The translations under genes were made by a program, and so were the position numbers. This document shows, piece after piece, positions 12,046-23,523 of a stretch of 64,000 bases of DNA. The notes beneath the pieces are model-generated. The model saw only the letters and a list, made by a program, of their open reading frames with translations, was not told the origin of the DNA and ran no database searches. Positions within the stretch are counted from its first letter, which is position 1. Each line of letters starts with the position of its first letter. The stretch comes from Andrena cerasifolii (lineage: Eukaryota; Arthropoda; Insecta; Hymenoptera; Andrenidae): positions 10,912,001 through 10,976,000 of the forward strand of contig NC_135126.1 of the NCBI RefSeq assembly GCF_050908995.1, in the 5' to 3' direction.

Positions 12046-12306
12046 TTAAACAAGTTTGTCTTCTTCCATATATTCTACATCTACTTTATAATTAGACAAA
12101 ATAAATTTTGCGTCTTTTTCAAGTTTAACAGACGGAGTTGGCCATTGGGACCTCAAAATCGAAATTAAAGGATCCGATGTTATTAATAAATTATGCATTA
12201 CATCCTCATTTGTCGAAAACCTCGAATTTTTCTTGGTATTAAATTGTCGGAATCTTTTTAAATCTTTGTTCCTAGATTCCTGGGCTTCTTCCGACATCTG
12301 ACCCAT
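12046..12306 (-). pseudogene. Transib/RAG1-like transposase, C-terminal fragment
   Basis: The frame encodes 86 residues and ends with TAA. Near its start it reads SEEAQESRNKDLKRFRQFN. This corresponds to the conserved block of Transib transposases and to the RAG1 block around its third catalytic acidic residue (E962 in mouse RAG1), where RAG1 has a W-A-S-E-G-N-E-S-G-N-K-pattern followed by R-R-F-R. The next segment, with TNEDVMHNLL and SDPLISILR, matches my recollection of the region after this block in arthropod Transib proteins. The ATG at 12306 is probably not a true start: the homologous frame continues upstream for about seven codons to a stop, and a TTTTTAAG acceptor-like sequence lies there, so this may be the remains of a last exon. 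The segments expected to hold the two aspartates of the DDE triad are missing, so the product cannot be an active transposase. Its placement inside CACAGTG-ended repeats independently supports the identification. Confidence 0.75.
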
Positions 12307-12745
12307 GACAGCATCACTTAAAAATTAAAACTAAGTCCTTTTTGGTGGGAAGATTCCCAGATTTGTGCAATGATGAAAACAACCTCGAAACAGTACAGTC
12401 AAGTAAGCATTATAAAATTATACTTGCTCCTCTATCTGAAATTGTTATTGAGGGATAACATTATGTCTTCGCTTCAAGAATGTTTTTGTACGTAGAAAAA
12501 ATACAAGAATCTTTTTTTAAGCAAAAGCTTATCAAATTACCCCAAAGTTTATTCTACTATAGTTTTCATCCAACTTTGTCAGAAAAAGGACAGAAAAAAA
12601 CACGTTTTGGTTGCAATTCAGGTATTTGATATTATAGCAAATTTAATCCCCTACAAAATGAGCCAAAAAAAAAATAAAAAATCGGTTGAGAATTGACGGA
12701 AATACGGTTGTCCGCAAAAAGTCACTTTGGAACCACTGTGCGTTC

Positions 12746-15076
12746 CAACGGAATTCCAAGTTCGATAATGCCGGAGTCGGACGAATTTACTACGGAACTT
12801 AACTCTGGATTACGTAGGGAAGATCTCGCGAAACTTATGCGGCGATTGTTTCCAAATCGCGGCAGCATCAAAGTCTCGTTTCCAGGAGCGCTAGAAGGAG
12901 AACCGCAAACGATCGGTCGGGCATTCCCTCTTCCGTCCACGGTCTGCGAGCCGTGTAAGTATCCGAGGCATTTCCGGGGGTGTTTTCTATGCTCGACTAG
13001 AGTCTGCCGCCTCCCACGAAATAGTGACTTTTACCGGTCGGAAAGGAGGAGACGGTTGAACGAGCAAAATTGCCCGCGCTTCGATTCGGCCGCAACACGC
13101 GTTTTCTTTTTTGTGTTTCACGTTTCGACGCGTACCTACCAGCTGCATCGTGGTTCGAATTATTTCGAAAGATGTTTACCACACGAAATCTGCGGAAATG
13201 AAATAACGGAGCGCGTAGAAATCACGGGGCAAACGGGATAATTATTTTTATCGGTTGCCGCTCGACTGGCTTCGCCGAACGACCCTCTCGACGTACGTTC
13301 CGCACGAAATCGATACCGCGGCAATATTTTCGTTACCAGCGTAAAACTTTTTCTCGCAATCATTCTCCCCTCGCAGCCCTTCCGCAGCCTCCTTCCACCG
13401 GCGAGCCACTCATCTTTCATCCCCCGTCTACTTGCACCACCCCCGTTCCCTGTTTCTTTTTCGCCACGGCCGACGCGGCGGTTCTACGGTCGCCGAATCG
13501 AGGATCCTACATCAACCGCCTCACACGCGATTTACTAAGAAATTCGTTGGCTAATGAAATTAAATTCCAGCCGAGGCGTAGCCCTCCGCGCTTCCCCTCG
13601 GCCCCAAAGGGATCCCCTCACAGTTTATGCGGCGTATTGAGTTCCTCGCCCGTCCCCGTTTCTCTCTGTCCTCTTTCCGCCCGGGAACGTCCATGCAAAA
13701 AGTAATCCAAAATAATCCCCCTTCACTGCGACGGGTCCCTTATCGTGTCGCGAGTTCGAAGAAGAAAACGAGCAGGGGAAGATGGGAGTCGGGGAAATAA
13801 AGGAGGGGAAGAGAAGACGAGGAAAAAAAAAAGCCAGCCGACACCTCGGTTGGTCCGCGCCGCGGCTCGTGCAAATAATTGGAACGTGCTGAACCCCCCG
13901 ACTTCCCGGGTACTCTTTTAATTTCGCTGCTGGCCTCCCTTAATTCGTCGCAGGTAGTTAGGGAAGACCCTTCCAAGGATCATTCTGCCTTCCTCCTCGC
14001 CCGTCCGTTCGAGTCGCCGTCTTTATCTTCGCATCGAATTAACGCGAAGTAGAACGTCACCGTGCTTGGTCAGACGAGGCGTCGCTCTGAGAGTTCTTCA
14101 GCAGGCAGCGTTACAAGAACCTCTAGCCCGTGCAACGTTATTCCAGTTTTAAAAAATCATGCGCTCCTCGTCGTCGGATCGATAGGAAATTGCGTTATGC
14201 GGACTGCGAAATTTTTGCTTTGTGAAACGCGACTGCGAAACGAGTTGGCTCCGTGGAAAAAAAATGGCATAGGCATTTGTAGGTAAATAAATTGAAGCAA
14301 CCGAAAAACAAGCGGCTCGTTGCGATTTGAACAACGAGGACTTTCATCTTCCGCGCAGATAACTCGGGATATGGAAACAATTTCTCTCCGGACTAGTGCT
14401 CTCATCGGGATTCGGACGTTCCCTGCATCCTCTGCCCTCGCGAAATCGTATGTTCGAGGCTGCGGACACTGAATTACAACCGCGACGCTCGAATATTCGC
14501 AAGATCAAATGGAATTTCGATGGTTCGACTGGCGACCATAAAGTATCGCATTACTCTGCGCAATCTTACTTCCACGTACAATCGCGGTCCAATTTATATT
14601 GTATTGTGGAAGCGAAACGGTCCGAAAACACGCGATATTTTCGCTGATATTTCTAACGGGAAAAACACGAGACCCCCGTCTCGCAAAATATTTTACAAAT
14701 GAAACATGCACCGCGTCAATAAACGCGGACTTTTTTTCAACGTGTCAGAGCCTCCCCCACTGCCAATTATTAAAAGCCTGAAATAAAAGCCTGCTGATAG
14801 CGTTCATTCAAACCTACCGCCGCGTTGAATATGGAGAGCTTTTGATGGCAACAATAATGGTTTATTATCAAAATTCTACGAACAATCAAAACAATTGACC
14901 GCCGCCGCGATCGTATCGCGTGAAGAGTTCAACGCGTGACTGAAATTTATACGTTCAAGCTCACATTTCCGAATATCAAAAATGTAAAAAATAATCGAAA
15001 TAAATTGTGGAATAGTCATTGACCACATCTCGCCATTGAACAACGGCAATAGAAAAGTAATGGAAAAGTGGTACAC
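12746..15076. other. Unique sequence, no gene recognised
   Basis: Directly beyond the Transib, a plus-strand frame starts at ATG 12768 and stays open for 62 codons to a donor-like CGT|GTAAGTATCC at 12955. An acceptor-like pyrimidine tract ends in CAG at 13141. The conceptual peptide is not recognised. The remaining sequence is CpG-rich and becomes more AT-rich towards the element at 15082. Confidence 0.5.
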
Positions 15077-15081
15077 GTACG

Positions 15082-15858
15082 GGGTCATTCCACGCGAAGT
15101 CGGACACTTCTCGGAGTAACATTTCGGATTTTGGTGCAACTTGGATATGTTGTAGTCTTTAAGGGTTAGCTAATAAAAATTATTTCACTTAATAAAAACG
15201 AATATTTGACCATTTATTTAGTAATTGTTCTAAACAAATGCAATTTTATAATTGAAGGCACCTTTTTAAAAATTTGGAAAAATAGGAGGATATAGCCCTG
15301 TTTTTCCTCTTTATGGACATGTTTTGAATAACGTAGACGTTTTAAAATTGGCCAAATGAAAATTAATTGAATGTAACGCTGCGTCAAATCACACCGGCTC
15401 GACTGGTCGCTCGGGCCGTGCAGTACTCGCAGCAGCCAAAACGTCCACGTTTTTCAAAACATGTCCATAAAGAGGAAAAACAGGGCTTTATCCTCCTATT
15501 TTTTCCAAATTTTTAAAAAAGTGCTTTCAATTATAAAATTGCATTTGTTTAGAACAATTACTAAATAAATGGTCAAATATTCGTTTTTATTGAGTGAAAT
15601 AATTTTTATTAGGTACTCTAATATCTGCACTGTAAGTACCCAAAAGGTCATTTTTATCAGTTTATTAGTTCAACAGTTATAATTTTTGGAAAAATTGTAA
15701 ACACTATATTTCAAGGAGCTGTAACATCCACAATTTTTGATATTTCGAAAAATCCTTCGAGATATGTTTATATACCTCTAAAGACTACAACATATCCAAG
15801 TTGCACCAAAATCCGAAATGTTACTCCGAAAAGTGTCCGACTTCGCGTGGAATGACCC
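15082..15858. mobile_element. Inverted-repeat DNA transposon with GTACG flanks, non-autonomous
   Basis: Ends begin GGGTCATTCCACGCGAAGTC on both strands. The outermost 80 bp of the two arms (15082-15161 and 15779-15858) differ at a single position. GTACG lies outside both ends (15077-15081 and 15859-15863), which reads as a 5-bp duplication, although GTAC being a palindrome leaves the exact length (4 or 5) open. The inner arms pair again (for example ACATGTCCATAAAGAGG), but the right arm holds about 150 bp (roughly 15620-15770) with no counterpart on the left, so one arm has lost or gained a block. No transposase is encoded. I cannot name the superfamily with confidence. Confidence 0.75.
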
Positions 15859-18800
15859 GTACGAAAGACACGAAAGGTATTGATTTTATGTGTTTGCAGG
15901 AGATACGGCGCTGCCTTTCATTCGAGCATACCCCAAGGTAGAATAAATCTGTACAGCATCCAGATATGTTTCCTCGAGAAAGTGAATTTAAGGCCTTATG
16001 CAGGTTCCATGCTTCGGGCTGTTTACATGCGCCAGGATTCCACAATGTATTCACACTCGATTTCGTGCCTTTTCAATGATCAACCACGCCGGGATTCAGT
16101 GCGACGTGGCGAAAGGGAACGAGCAGAAGCGAATTTATCGATCTCCAGACGTAATTCAGTATTCAATCGGGACGTAAAAAGGTTCATCCCATAAATCATC
16201 GTTTCCATAAAATATTTCTCGCGGATTATCTTCGGCCCATTCAAGCCGACTGAATTAGAAGTCTGTCATTTTTAAAAGACCCTCGTCCGGGCTCCATAGA
16301 AACCGGGGTGGGATGGATGATTTCAAAGCGGATTATTGGCGCTTGGCAAAGACGTCGTCACCAAGCGTTGCGGGGTCGACGATCAGCAGAAGCAACCGGC
16401 CAGCGTGGGGTCGAAGGCTCGTCGATTAATTACCCTTCCTTATGCATTCATCTTCGGGGACCTCGCGCCCTCTCCCGTTTCATTAGGATTATTATACGAC
16501 ACGATAAGCTCTGATTACAGCAGTATCCGGGAGGATTCCGTTTCAGGGCTAATATTACAAGCAATAATAAATCGACTTGGGATCGCGCTTATAATTCGTT
16601 CCTCGACGGAAGTCGCGTTTGCATCTAATTAACCGGGCCGCGGCGCGACCTAGTCAAGTATGCTCGGTGCCCGACGGAATGATCGAGTCGCGTCGATCCT
16701 CACCCGGGTTAACGGATAACCCAGTTCCCGGGAAGTTGGCCGATACACGGTAGGGCACCATAATAACGCGCAAAACTTGCGAACCCTCGGGGCGGGGAAA
16801 GTTGCGAGAGGCCAAGGGAGGCAGGCACGGAAGTCTGTTCAGTGACAAGTGTATAATAGCGGAGGCCGGTTACATTAAGCCTAGTTCCGAAATACGAAAG
16901 CAAAGGGTCGGGGATTTAGGGTCGGCGCGAGGTTGCGGGCGAGCCGCAGAGGCGCGTGCGAGAGCCAGTGAATGTTTGATGGCTCAGGGTCGAGACGGCC
17001 AACCCTCCTGTACCCAGCGAGCTTTCCCCATGAGGAATCCGGCGCGGCTAGATACGGTTAGCGACCGACCACGTCGAAAGACGACGGTGCAACCCGTTAC
17101 CGAAGCGGCTAGCCAAAACGCTCTAACCAGGTCATCTTTTTCCTAAAGGCCGCACGAACCACGCGTAAGTCTCCTGGTCAAATGCACCCCTAGGCCCTCG
17201 CCGGAATCTAATCTTCCGTTCAATTATTCTCGCGTTATCTGATACGGGTCAGACCGCGGCCGAGATGAGATTCCCGTGGATGCGGCTGATACACTTACAG
17301 ACTAACTGCGAGTGACCCACTTGCCCCGAGAACCCTAGCTAGCTCCGTCCACGGGAGCCGACCACCGCCGTAAGAAATCCACGCCGCCTAGGGCGCATTA
17401 ATTCAAAATTAAACCGACCCCACGAATCACGTTTCGAGCGATAAGACTCGGAAGTTCCAGCGTGCAGTCACCGCGGGAGAAATAGCACCATCCAGGTGGG
17501 ACCCCGCCGGGGGAAGGGATAAAGCCGAACATTAAACCCAACTTTTTCTCCGCGGCGTCGCTGCCGGAATGGTCCCGAACTTCCATCTCCTTTAATGCAT
17601 ATTCCACGGGCGTGTGCGCGGAGCTCAGTCTTACAATCTCGCGCCACAAACTTGCCGCCGACGCGGTCGAAAAAAGAAAGAGGGTCGAGCCTGATACGGA
17701 GTTAAAGTCCACTTTTCCATGCAACTTGCTCTTATACGTGGCTGCCACTTGCACTGGCGCCATCGACCCTGCAGCTCGCCTGATCGAATCGCCCGCCACT
17801 TCTTCATCCAGGAGCGTGGGTGAGACGCGCGGCAGGCGTTCCTGCCTCCTTTTTCCCCCCTCGTTCTCTGCAGCCACGAGCGAGGAGGCGGTAAAAGGGT
17901 GGGAAAAAAAGGCCGTCAGCCGGGTCAAAACGGGCAATGCATTCGTTGCGTCATCGCGACGTAACGAGGCCATCTCGCCGTCGGCGGGTCGTTTCGTGCT
18001 CATCGAGGTCAGACGGAAGTAAGGAACCGAGCGAGCCTACGAAGGAGGTTAAATCTCTTATCTGGCGGACAAAGCTCGCGCCATGCTTATTCTTTTCTTT
18101 CTTCCGTTTCACCTCGCGCAATCTATCCGCGTTCCCGGCGGCCGGATGGCGGAGCGGCCTCGCCTCTCCCAAGACGCAATCCCACGCAGCGGGCATGCAG
18201 CGTATCGCAGCGAGGGCTTCGAGCTACGACAAACGAGTCTACAAAGTCGGGTAACGAGGAGAGGAGAGCGCGACCTCGCCCGCGGACACACGGCTCCTAG
18301 GTTTTCCACGAATTCGGGGCCCACCCTAATGCAGCACGCTCGGAGGCGAGAACTCGGGCAACTTTGCCGTGGGAACTCGTGCTTTCGCTGCGTATTAGCG
18401 GGAACGACGAAATATTGTACCGACCGGGTACTTTATTCCCCTCGCCTTGGATTACCGCGGAAAGTTTCGCCGGCGTGAAAAACTCTTCCACGTGGACGGA
18501 ATCCGCGCGATCGAAACAATGGTCCGGAAGCTCTGCCAACAATTGCGGTCCCGCGGAACGCAAGCGCGCGACGAGCACCGCTGTTTTGAAGTGCCGCGTT
18601 CGATCGACAGCTTTAACGCGGTTACGTGCCGCGCCGGTGTTTTTGTTTGTCAGGTCCCTCTGCATAAACGTCGGGAGCTGTTAAAAGCCTGGAAAAAATC
18701 CGGCCGGGAAGCGTGTCGGTGATAATTGTTGATTCTACTTTATGCGAGTCAATATACGCGTTAAGTGTGCAAACATTCTCGTTATAAAAACTGGCGGAGA

Positions 18801-21406
18801 GAGACGGCGATTCGGGCGCGGATTAACGAATCATCGCGTATCATCGACACCGGCACACGCTCTACCTCGTTCCCGCTGCCGTACCTATCCAGTGAAATTA
18901 CAACGGATCAGTCATCGAACGCGCCGGATTGCTAACGAACCGTGATTACACGCCTGCGAGGATAAATTTTTTCCATGAATTTCGGAGGCGCGTACAGCCA
19001 CAAACTACCCGATCGACAGGTCGACGAAGAAAGGGGAGCAGACGTGGGTATTCCGGTCGCTGCGGTGCGGAACATGTTGCGAGCGAGATGGCTGATGTTA
19101 CAGCAACAACGATGGGTCAATTAAGTAACGAAGTTTAATGTCTATGCAAAGTAAACTGTACGAGGTTCGAGAAAGTAGGCGGATACCGGGGATGAACGAG
19201 GGGAGAAAGGCACGGTGAAGCGGGACAGGCATTGTGAAACCGGAAAGGGTAGGAGCAGGGTGCACCCGAGGTACAATTAAACGAAGAGGACACCACCCGC
19301 CGATAGCGCCCGGGATAAGTTCCTTTAGAGAGTGATTAAATTTTAATCCACTTCTAATTAGATTTTTTGTCAAGCTGAACGTAAGGGCAAACGGTCGAGT
19401 CCATTCTAAGGAGACAAGCCCGTGGATACACTCCCCTTCCCTCTCTCACTGATCCTCGCCTCGTCGCGCTAAAAGGATTTATTTTAATCGAAACTTTTTA
19501 ACGAGGATCGGTTGTCCGATATTTTAATGTCGTTAACACTAATTCCGTCTATGGCTCCAGCGTTTAGCCAGGGCTGCGAATTAAATGGCCCCATGTTCCC
19601 TGGAAATGTCCGAGCAATTCTCCGGACCCTTTGATCGTTAATACGCAAACTTCCTGTTTGCAATGGGACAAAGAAGGATCGCCCGCCGTGAAACGGTAAA
19701 AAGGAAATCTACTTTAAAACGCCCTCCGTAGAATTTCCAGTCATAGAAACTGGCAGACGGGAAGATTAAACTCGCTCCTCGGCGGGCAGCATTACCGGGC
19801 TCGTCTCGGGAAGAGCAAACGTTTAAATAAAGAAATTGTTCTCGGTATCAATTCCGCGTTTCGCAGCGACCGATCGTTACTCGTGGCAGGTGTACATATC
19901 TCGAAACAACGTCCGAGGAGTAGTAAAAGACTGGCGGGGCCGCGGGCATCCGAACGCGTCTATTACCTCGATCAAGCCCGAGCGTCGGAGCACGATAGAA
20001 ACGGTCGAGTTCGCATGGCCCTGGGGGTCTGACGAGGACGAATCGATGGGCAAACAAACGATGGATTTGGCTGGTTTCCTTTGGCGGGTCGGCCAGCGCC
20101 GACCGGCGGACCATCTCTATGCCTCCCCCGGCTGGACGCCGCGCCGCGCAGCGCCGTTCCGTTCCGTGTCCATTCTACTTTGCATGCGCACATTCTGCCA
20201 AGCCCCATGGACCGTCGTACGTCCGTTCCGCCGGTAGATTCCAGCGAGCATCGATGATTCGAGCGTGTAGGCACCGAACCGCGCCGGGCCCCTGGTCAGC
20301 AGTTACCGCAAAGTCAGTTCTATTCTCGTAGGGTCGACCTAGCCAATCCGTCGAGCCAGTCGGCCAGCCCGCTATTCGAACTAACCCTACCACCAAGGAA
20401 GCTTCTAATACCGTGTACCCATGCCGCCAAACTGCTTCCCTTTCTACCACCCTTTCTACCCGATGGCCCCTCTCTCAGCCGCGATGGTACAGCCATTCTC
20501 TTAATTGAATTAGTCGGCCGGAATTAGCAATTTCAGATTAGCCTCGCGGTCCCCCCAACCTGTCCAGGCAGAGGAGCTTACTGGTCCAACGAGATCGCCC
20601 ACTAATAACGTAACTGCTATTAAAGATCGTTTGTGTTCGGGCCGTGAATAGCCTGCCAGCCGCCCGATCACTTTCAAAAACGACGAAAGGGATTCCGAGG
20701 CTCCTACAAGATCGCTAAATTACGTAAAGTAATGAACACTGCGGGGTAATTCAACCCCTTCGTTTCTTTATAGAACATTGCACTTTCTCGGATACTCAGC
20801 TTTACCCCGCGGACGACACGAAGCATGCAAACGCTATGGCCTAATTCGAAACGTAATTTACATGCAGAAACCTGGCCCATTATAAAAACCGTGGAAAGGT
20901 AGAAGATCGATCTGTCTTAACCTTTCCATCAGCGGAATGATGGATGCTCGCATTTTCTCCCCGGTGCGGCAAGATTTATGCACCGAGAAGCTGGCCGACG
21001 AGCATACGCGTCTGTCAATATATGTAAATGTAACAACCTCGAGCGAGCCTGCCCGTAAATCGAATGCGACAATCCACGTCCAGAAAATCTAGAAGCGTAG
21101 GTACGTATGCACGTGCGCGTGCCTGCCTGTGCCTCGAGAAACAAGAAAATGCCAATAAAGGGGGCGACCGGATGAAGAGGCACAGTGCGGCGAGACGTTG
21201 AAAATGGAGGAGATGACGCGGCTCTCCGTCGCTCGCCGAGCAAATATTAGAAACGATTATCAGGGGCTTAACGTGATAATGCGGGAGCAGGGACGTTTGC
21301 GTAGACATAATCGAAGCCGTAAGATCTAACGCGTCGTTTATACGGTGGTCCTTTGGAAATCGAGTCGGGGGGAGATCATTTGAGCATCGTTACCACCGTT
21401 TACACA

Positions 21407-21438
21407 CACCGTCAGTCAGTCGAGTTAGACTGACGGTG
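21407..21438. repeat. Hairpin, 11-bp perfect stem
   Basis: CACCGTCAGTC and its exact reverse complement GACTGACGGTG are separated by a 10-nt loop. It is too short for a microRNA precursor and shows no U-run, so no role is assigned. Confidence 0.7.
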
Positions 21439-21598
21439 CTCCAGAGCTTAGCCAAATCATCAAGCCACCTGGAAGGATTCGCTGCTGCGTTTCATCATTT
21501 TTCCATTCGATTCACTCATTCGTCTTTGCCTGTCGTTCGCGAGACCAATGTTACGCGCTCGAATGCAGAGGACCTCGCGCGGGAAATGGACATTAACG

Positions 21599-21613
21599 GT
21601 GTGTGTGTGTGTG
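21599..21613. repeat. Short (GT)n microsatellite
   Basis: Seven GT units and a final G form an uninterrupted dinucleotide run, followed at once by CAGATGG. Confidence 0.85.
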
Positions 21614-21689
21614 CAGATGGATAAAAGAGTGCATACTTGTGACGTGGTCGCGTTTCCTTGTAAAAGGAGGATGTAACAAGTCCCTTTAA

Positions 21690-22408
21690 GGGGTCATGCT
21701 CAGTCAGGAGGCCGAAAAAAGGGTGGTGTTTAGAAATTTTTTACTCAAAAGCTATAACACATTTCTCAAAAAATCTTTTTTCCTTTTAAGGAATGCATCT
21801 AGTACCGTGCATCGTAATTTTTTTGTTTAAAAATATTTATCAATAACTAAGTTATTGTCTATCATTCGAAGGTTTTCTAAAAAAAGGATATCTGCGGTGA
21901 CCACTGCTGCTCGAAAGTCGATCCTCTAAAATAAAAAATTCAAAAGAATTTACTTATTATATTATGTTATCTAGTGTTTGAACGAAGGATTTTTCGAAAT
22001 CTTGATTTGGGAAAAAATGGCTGATGTTTAAAGTAAATGTTTCAATTTTTAACATAAATCGTGCCTGATTTTCGTCAATTAAAGGGAAACTAAGCATCGG
22101 ATAAAAAAATCCTTCGTTCAAATATTAGATAATATAATATAATAAGTAAATTCTTTTGAATTTTTTATTTATATAATCGACTTCCGAGCAGCAGTGGTCA
22201 CCGCAGAAGCCCTTTTTTAGAGAACCATCGAGTGATGGACAATAACTTAGTTATTGATAAATATTTTTAAACCAAAAAAATACGATGCACGGTACTAGAT
22301 GCAATGCTTAAAAGGAAAAAAGATTTTTTGAGAAATGTGTTATAGTTTTTGAGTAAAAAATTTCCAAAGACCACCCTTTTTTTCGGCCTCCTGACTGAGC
22401 ACGACCCC
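21690..22408. mobile_element. Long-palindrome non-autonomous transposon, probably TTAA-type
   Basis: Two arms of about 300 bp (21690-21995 and 22105-22408) are inverted copies, with termini GGGGTCATGCTCAGTCAGG on the left and GGGGTCGTGCTCAGTCAGG on the right. The middle spacer is about 110 bp. TTAA precedes the left end (21686-21689). The right end is followed by TTATTAA, so the duplication is either TTAA with one changed base or slightly displaced. The outer flanks (TCCCTT) are also mirrored, so the true termini could lie a few bases further out. The open frames inside are arm shadows. The terminal style resembles that of the element at 499-1043 but the sequences are not the same family. Confidence 0.7.
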
Positions 22409-22415
22409 TTATTAA

Positions 22416-23515
22416 GGGATTACGATTAGAAATACCAGTGAACATCGGCATGGAAGTTTGAATGATAGTCCATAATGTCAGTTTGAATTGGATAATCCAG
22501 AAGGATGGCTGCGTGGAGGAAGTAAGCAGGATCAGGGACGCGAAAACTTGTTTGGATTTTCTGCGCGACAGATGGGCCGTAACGCGTGTGTCGAGTTCTT
22601 CGTCCTCGGCTTCTCGTCCGAAGCTACCGTGCAGATAACTCGTTATCTGATATTATTACCTAGTAATACCCGAGGTTCGACTGCCGTCGCGCAGAGAGTA
22701 CTTAGTAACTCTAGATCGAGCAAATCGGATCTACCCTGATCCTCCCCTGTGTTCTTCGCTTCCGTACGCTGCTTTCGCTACCATTTATCTCCGCTTCAAT
22801 CTCACTCGCCACGGAAATCCCTGCTCAATGTGGATCGCACGCAACACGAGTTGCAATCATTTTATTCAATCGGGCTGCACGACCTGCACGATGTTTCCCC
22901 GTAAGAAATACCCGTTTAATTGAATGGCTCGGGTGGTGAAATTTCCGTCCTAAAGACACACTTGATTCTTTCGATTGGCGACGCAAGCACGTAGCGCCAT
23001 TGAAAAATGTCGAACGGATTAAATTACTGGTATTAGTACACGGCAGTTGGAAAGGGAATATCGCATGAATTATACGAGGATGCACCTATTCTCAGCTTGC
23101 AGGTGTACAGAGAGAGAGAAGGCCCTGCCTTTTTCCAATCCTCCCATCTCGGCGTCTCATCTAATCGCCGGATCTTATAATACGCGACTACTTACAAGAT
23201 ACGGTAGAATGCATCTTACGTTACCGCTGCACGTAGGAGCGCGTTATTCACGAAAATGGTAAATATTTCAAATAAACTCTGACTGGTCGGTGGACATATA
23301 TCTTCCGCCTCTATCTCCGCCAGTCTCCTCGCGCAAGGTATATCATATTCGCGCATGCATGCATCATGGTTAGTGCGTCGAGCCTGTCAGGCGTCGGTGT
23401 GGCGTATCTTTAACGCGAGCCCAGGCAACTGCAGTTCGATTCCGCTGACAGCCTTTACAAACGGACAATTAGATAGCTGCATGCTATTTAAAAAAAAAAT
23501 GGGTGCCACCTTTGA
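22416..23515. other. Unique sequence, no gene recognised
   Basis: Spacer between two transposons. It holds only short frames (up to 86 codons) on both strands and no recognisable RNA gene or splice structure. A tRNA-like B-box word (GTTCGATTC, near 23433) was checked and has no matching A box or acceptor stem. Confidence 0.55.
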
Positions 23516-23523
23516 GTCCCTTT

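Larger units (their letters stand above)
11779..12740 (-). mobile_element. Transib-type transposon carrying a transposase remnant
   Basis: A 962-bp element with terminal inverted repeats of roughly 115 bp, both starting CACAGTGGTTCCAAAG, the RAG/Transib heptamer. CGTTC flanks both ends (11774-11778 and 12741-12745), an exact 5-bp target duplication as expected for Transib. Between the repeats, on the minus strand, lies an 86-codon frame for the C-terminal part of a Transib/RAG1-like transposase (12046-12306). The rest of the enzyme, including the segments expected to hold the two catalytic aspartates, is absent, so this is an internally deleted copy. The left end also has an RSS-like nonamer 22 bp inside the heptamer; the right end carries a 4-base deletion at that point. 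The strand given is that of the transposase remnant. Confidence 0.9.
15864..21685. other. Unique CpG-rich sequence, no gene recognised
   Basis: Almost six kilobases of background. The longest frames are 17398-18003 (-, 201 codons) and its opposite-strand shadow at 17612-18022; neither resembles a known protein. The part at about 16640-17400 is richer in GC and lacks the AT-rich homeodomain-type words common elsewhere, but I could not match it to a structural RNA. An 11-bp-stem hairpin lies at 21407-21438 and a short GT run at 21599-21613. Confidence 0.55.

Noticed and set aside
16640..17400. GC-rich stretch that at first resembles a structural RNA, with a TTTGATGGCTCAG word similar to a bacterial 16S primer site
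   Set aside because: The similarity is limited to about a dozen bases, and no further rRNA, RNase P or SRP RNA landmarks follow.
17398..18022. Overlapping 201-codon minus and 136-codon plus frames
   Set aside because: Mutual shadows in CpG-rich sequence; no domain, no supporting splice sites.
23340..23460. Possible tRNA around a GTTCGATTC B-box word
   Set aside because: No A box in the right position and no acceptor or anticodon stem can be formed.
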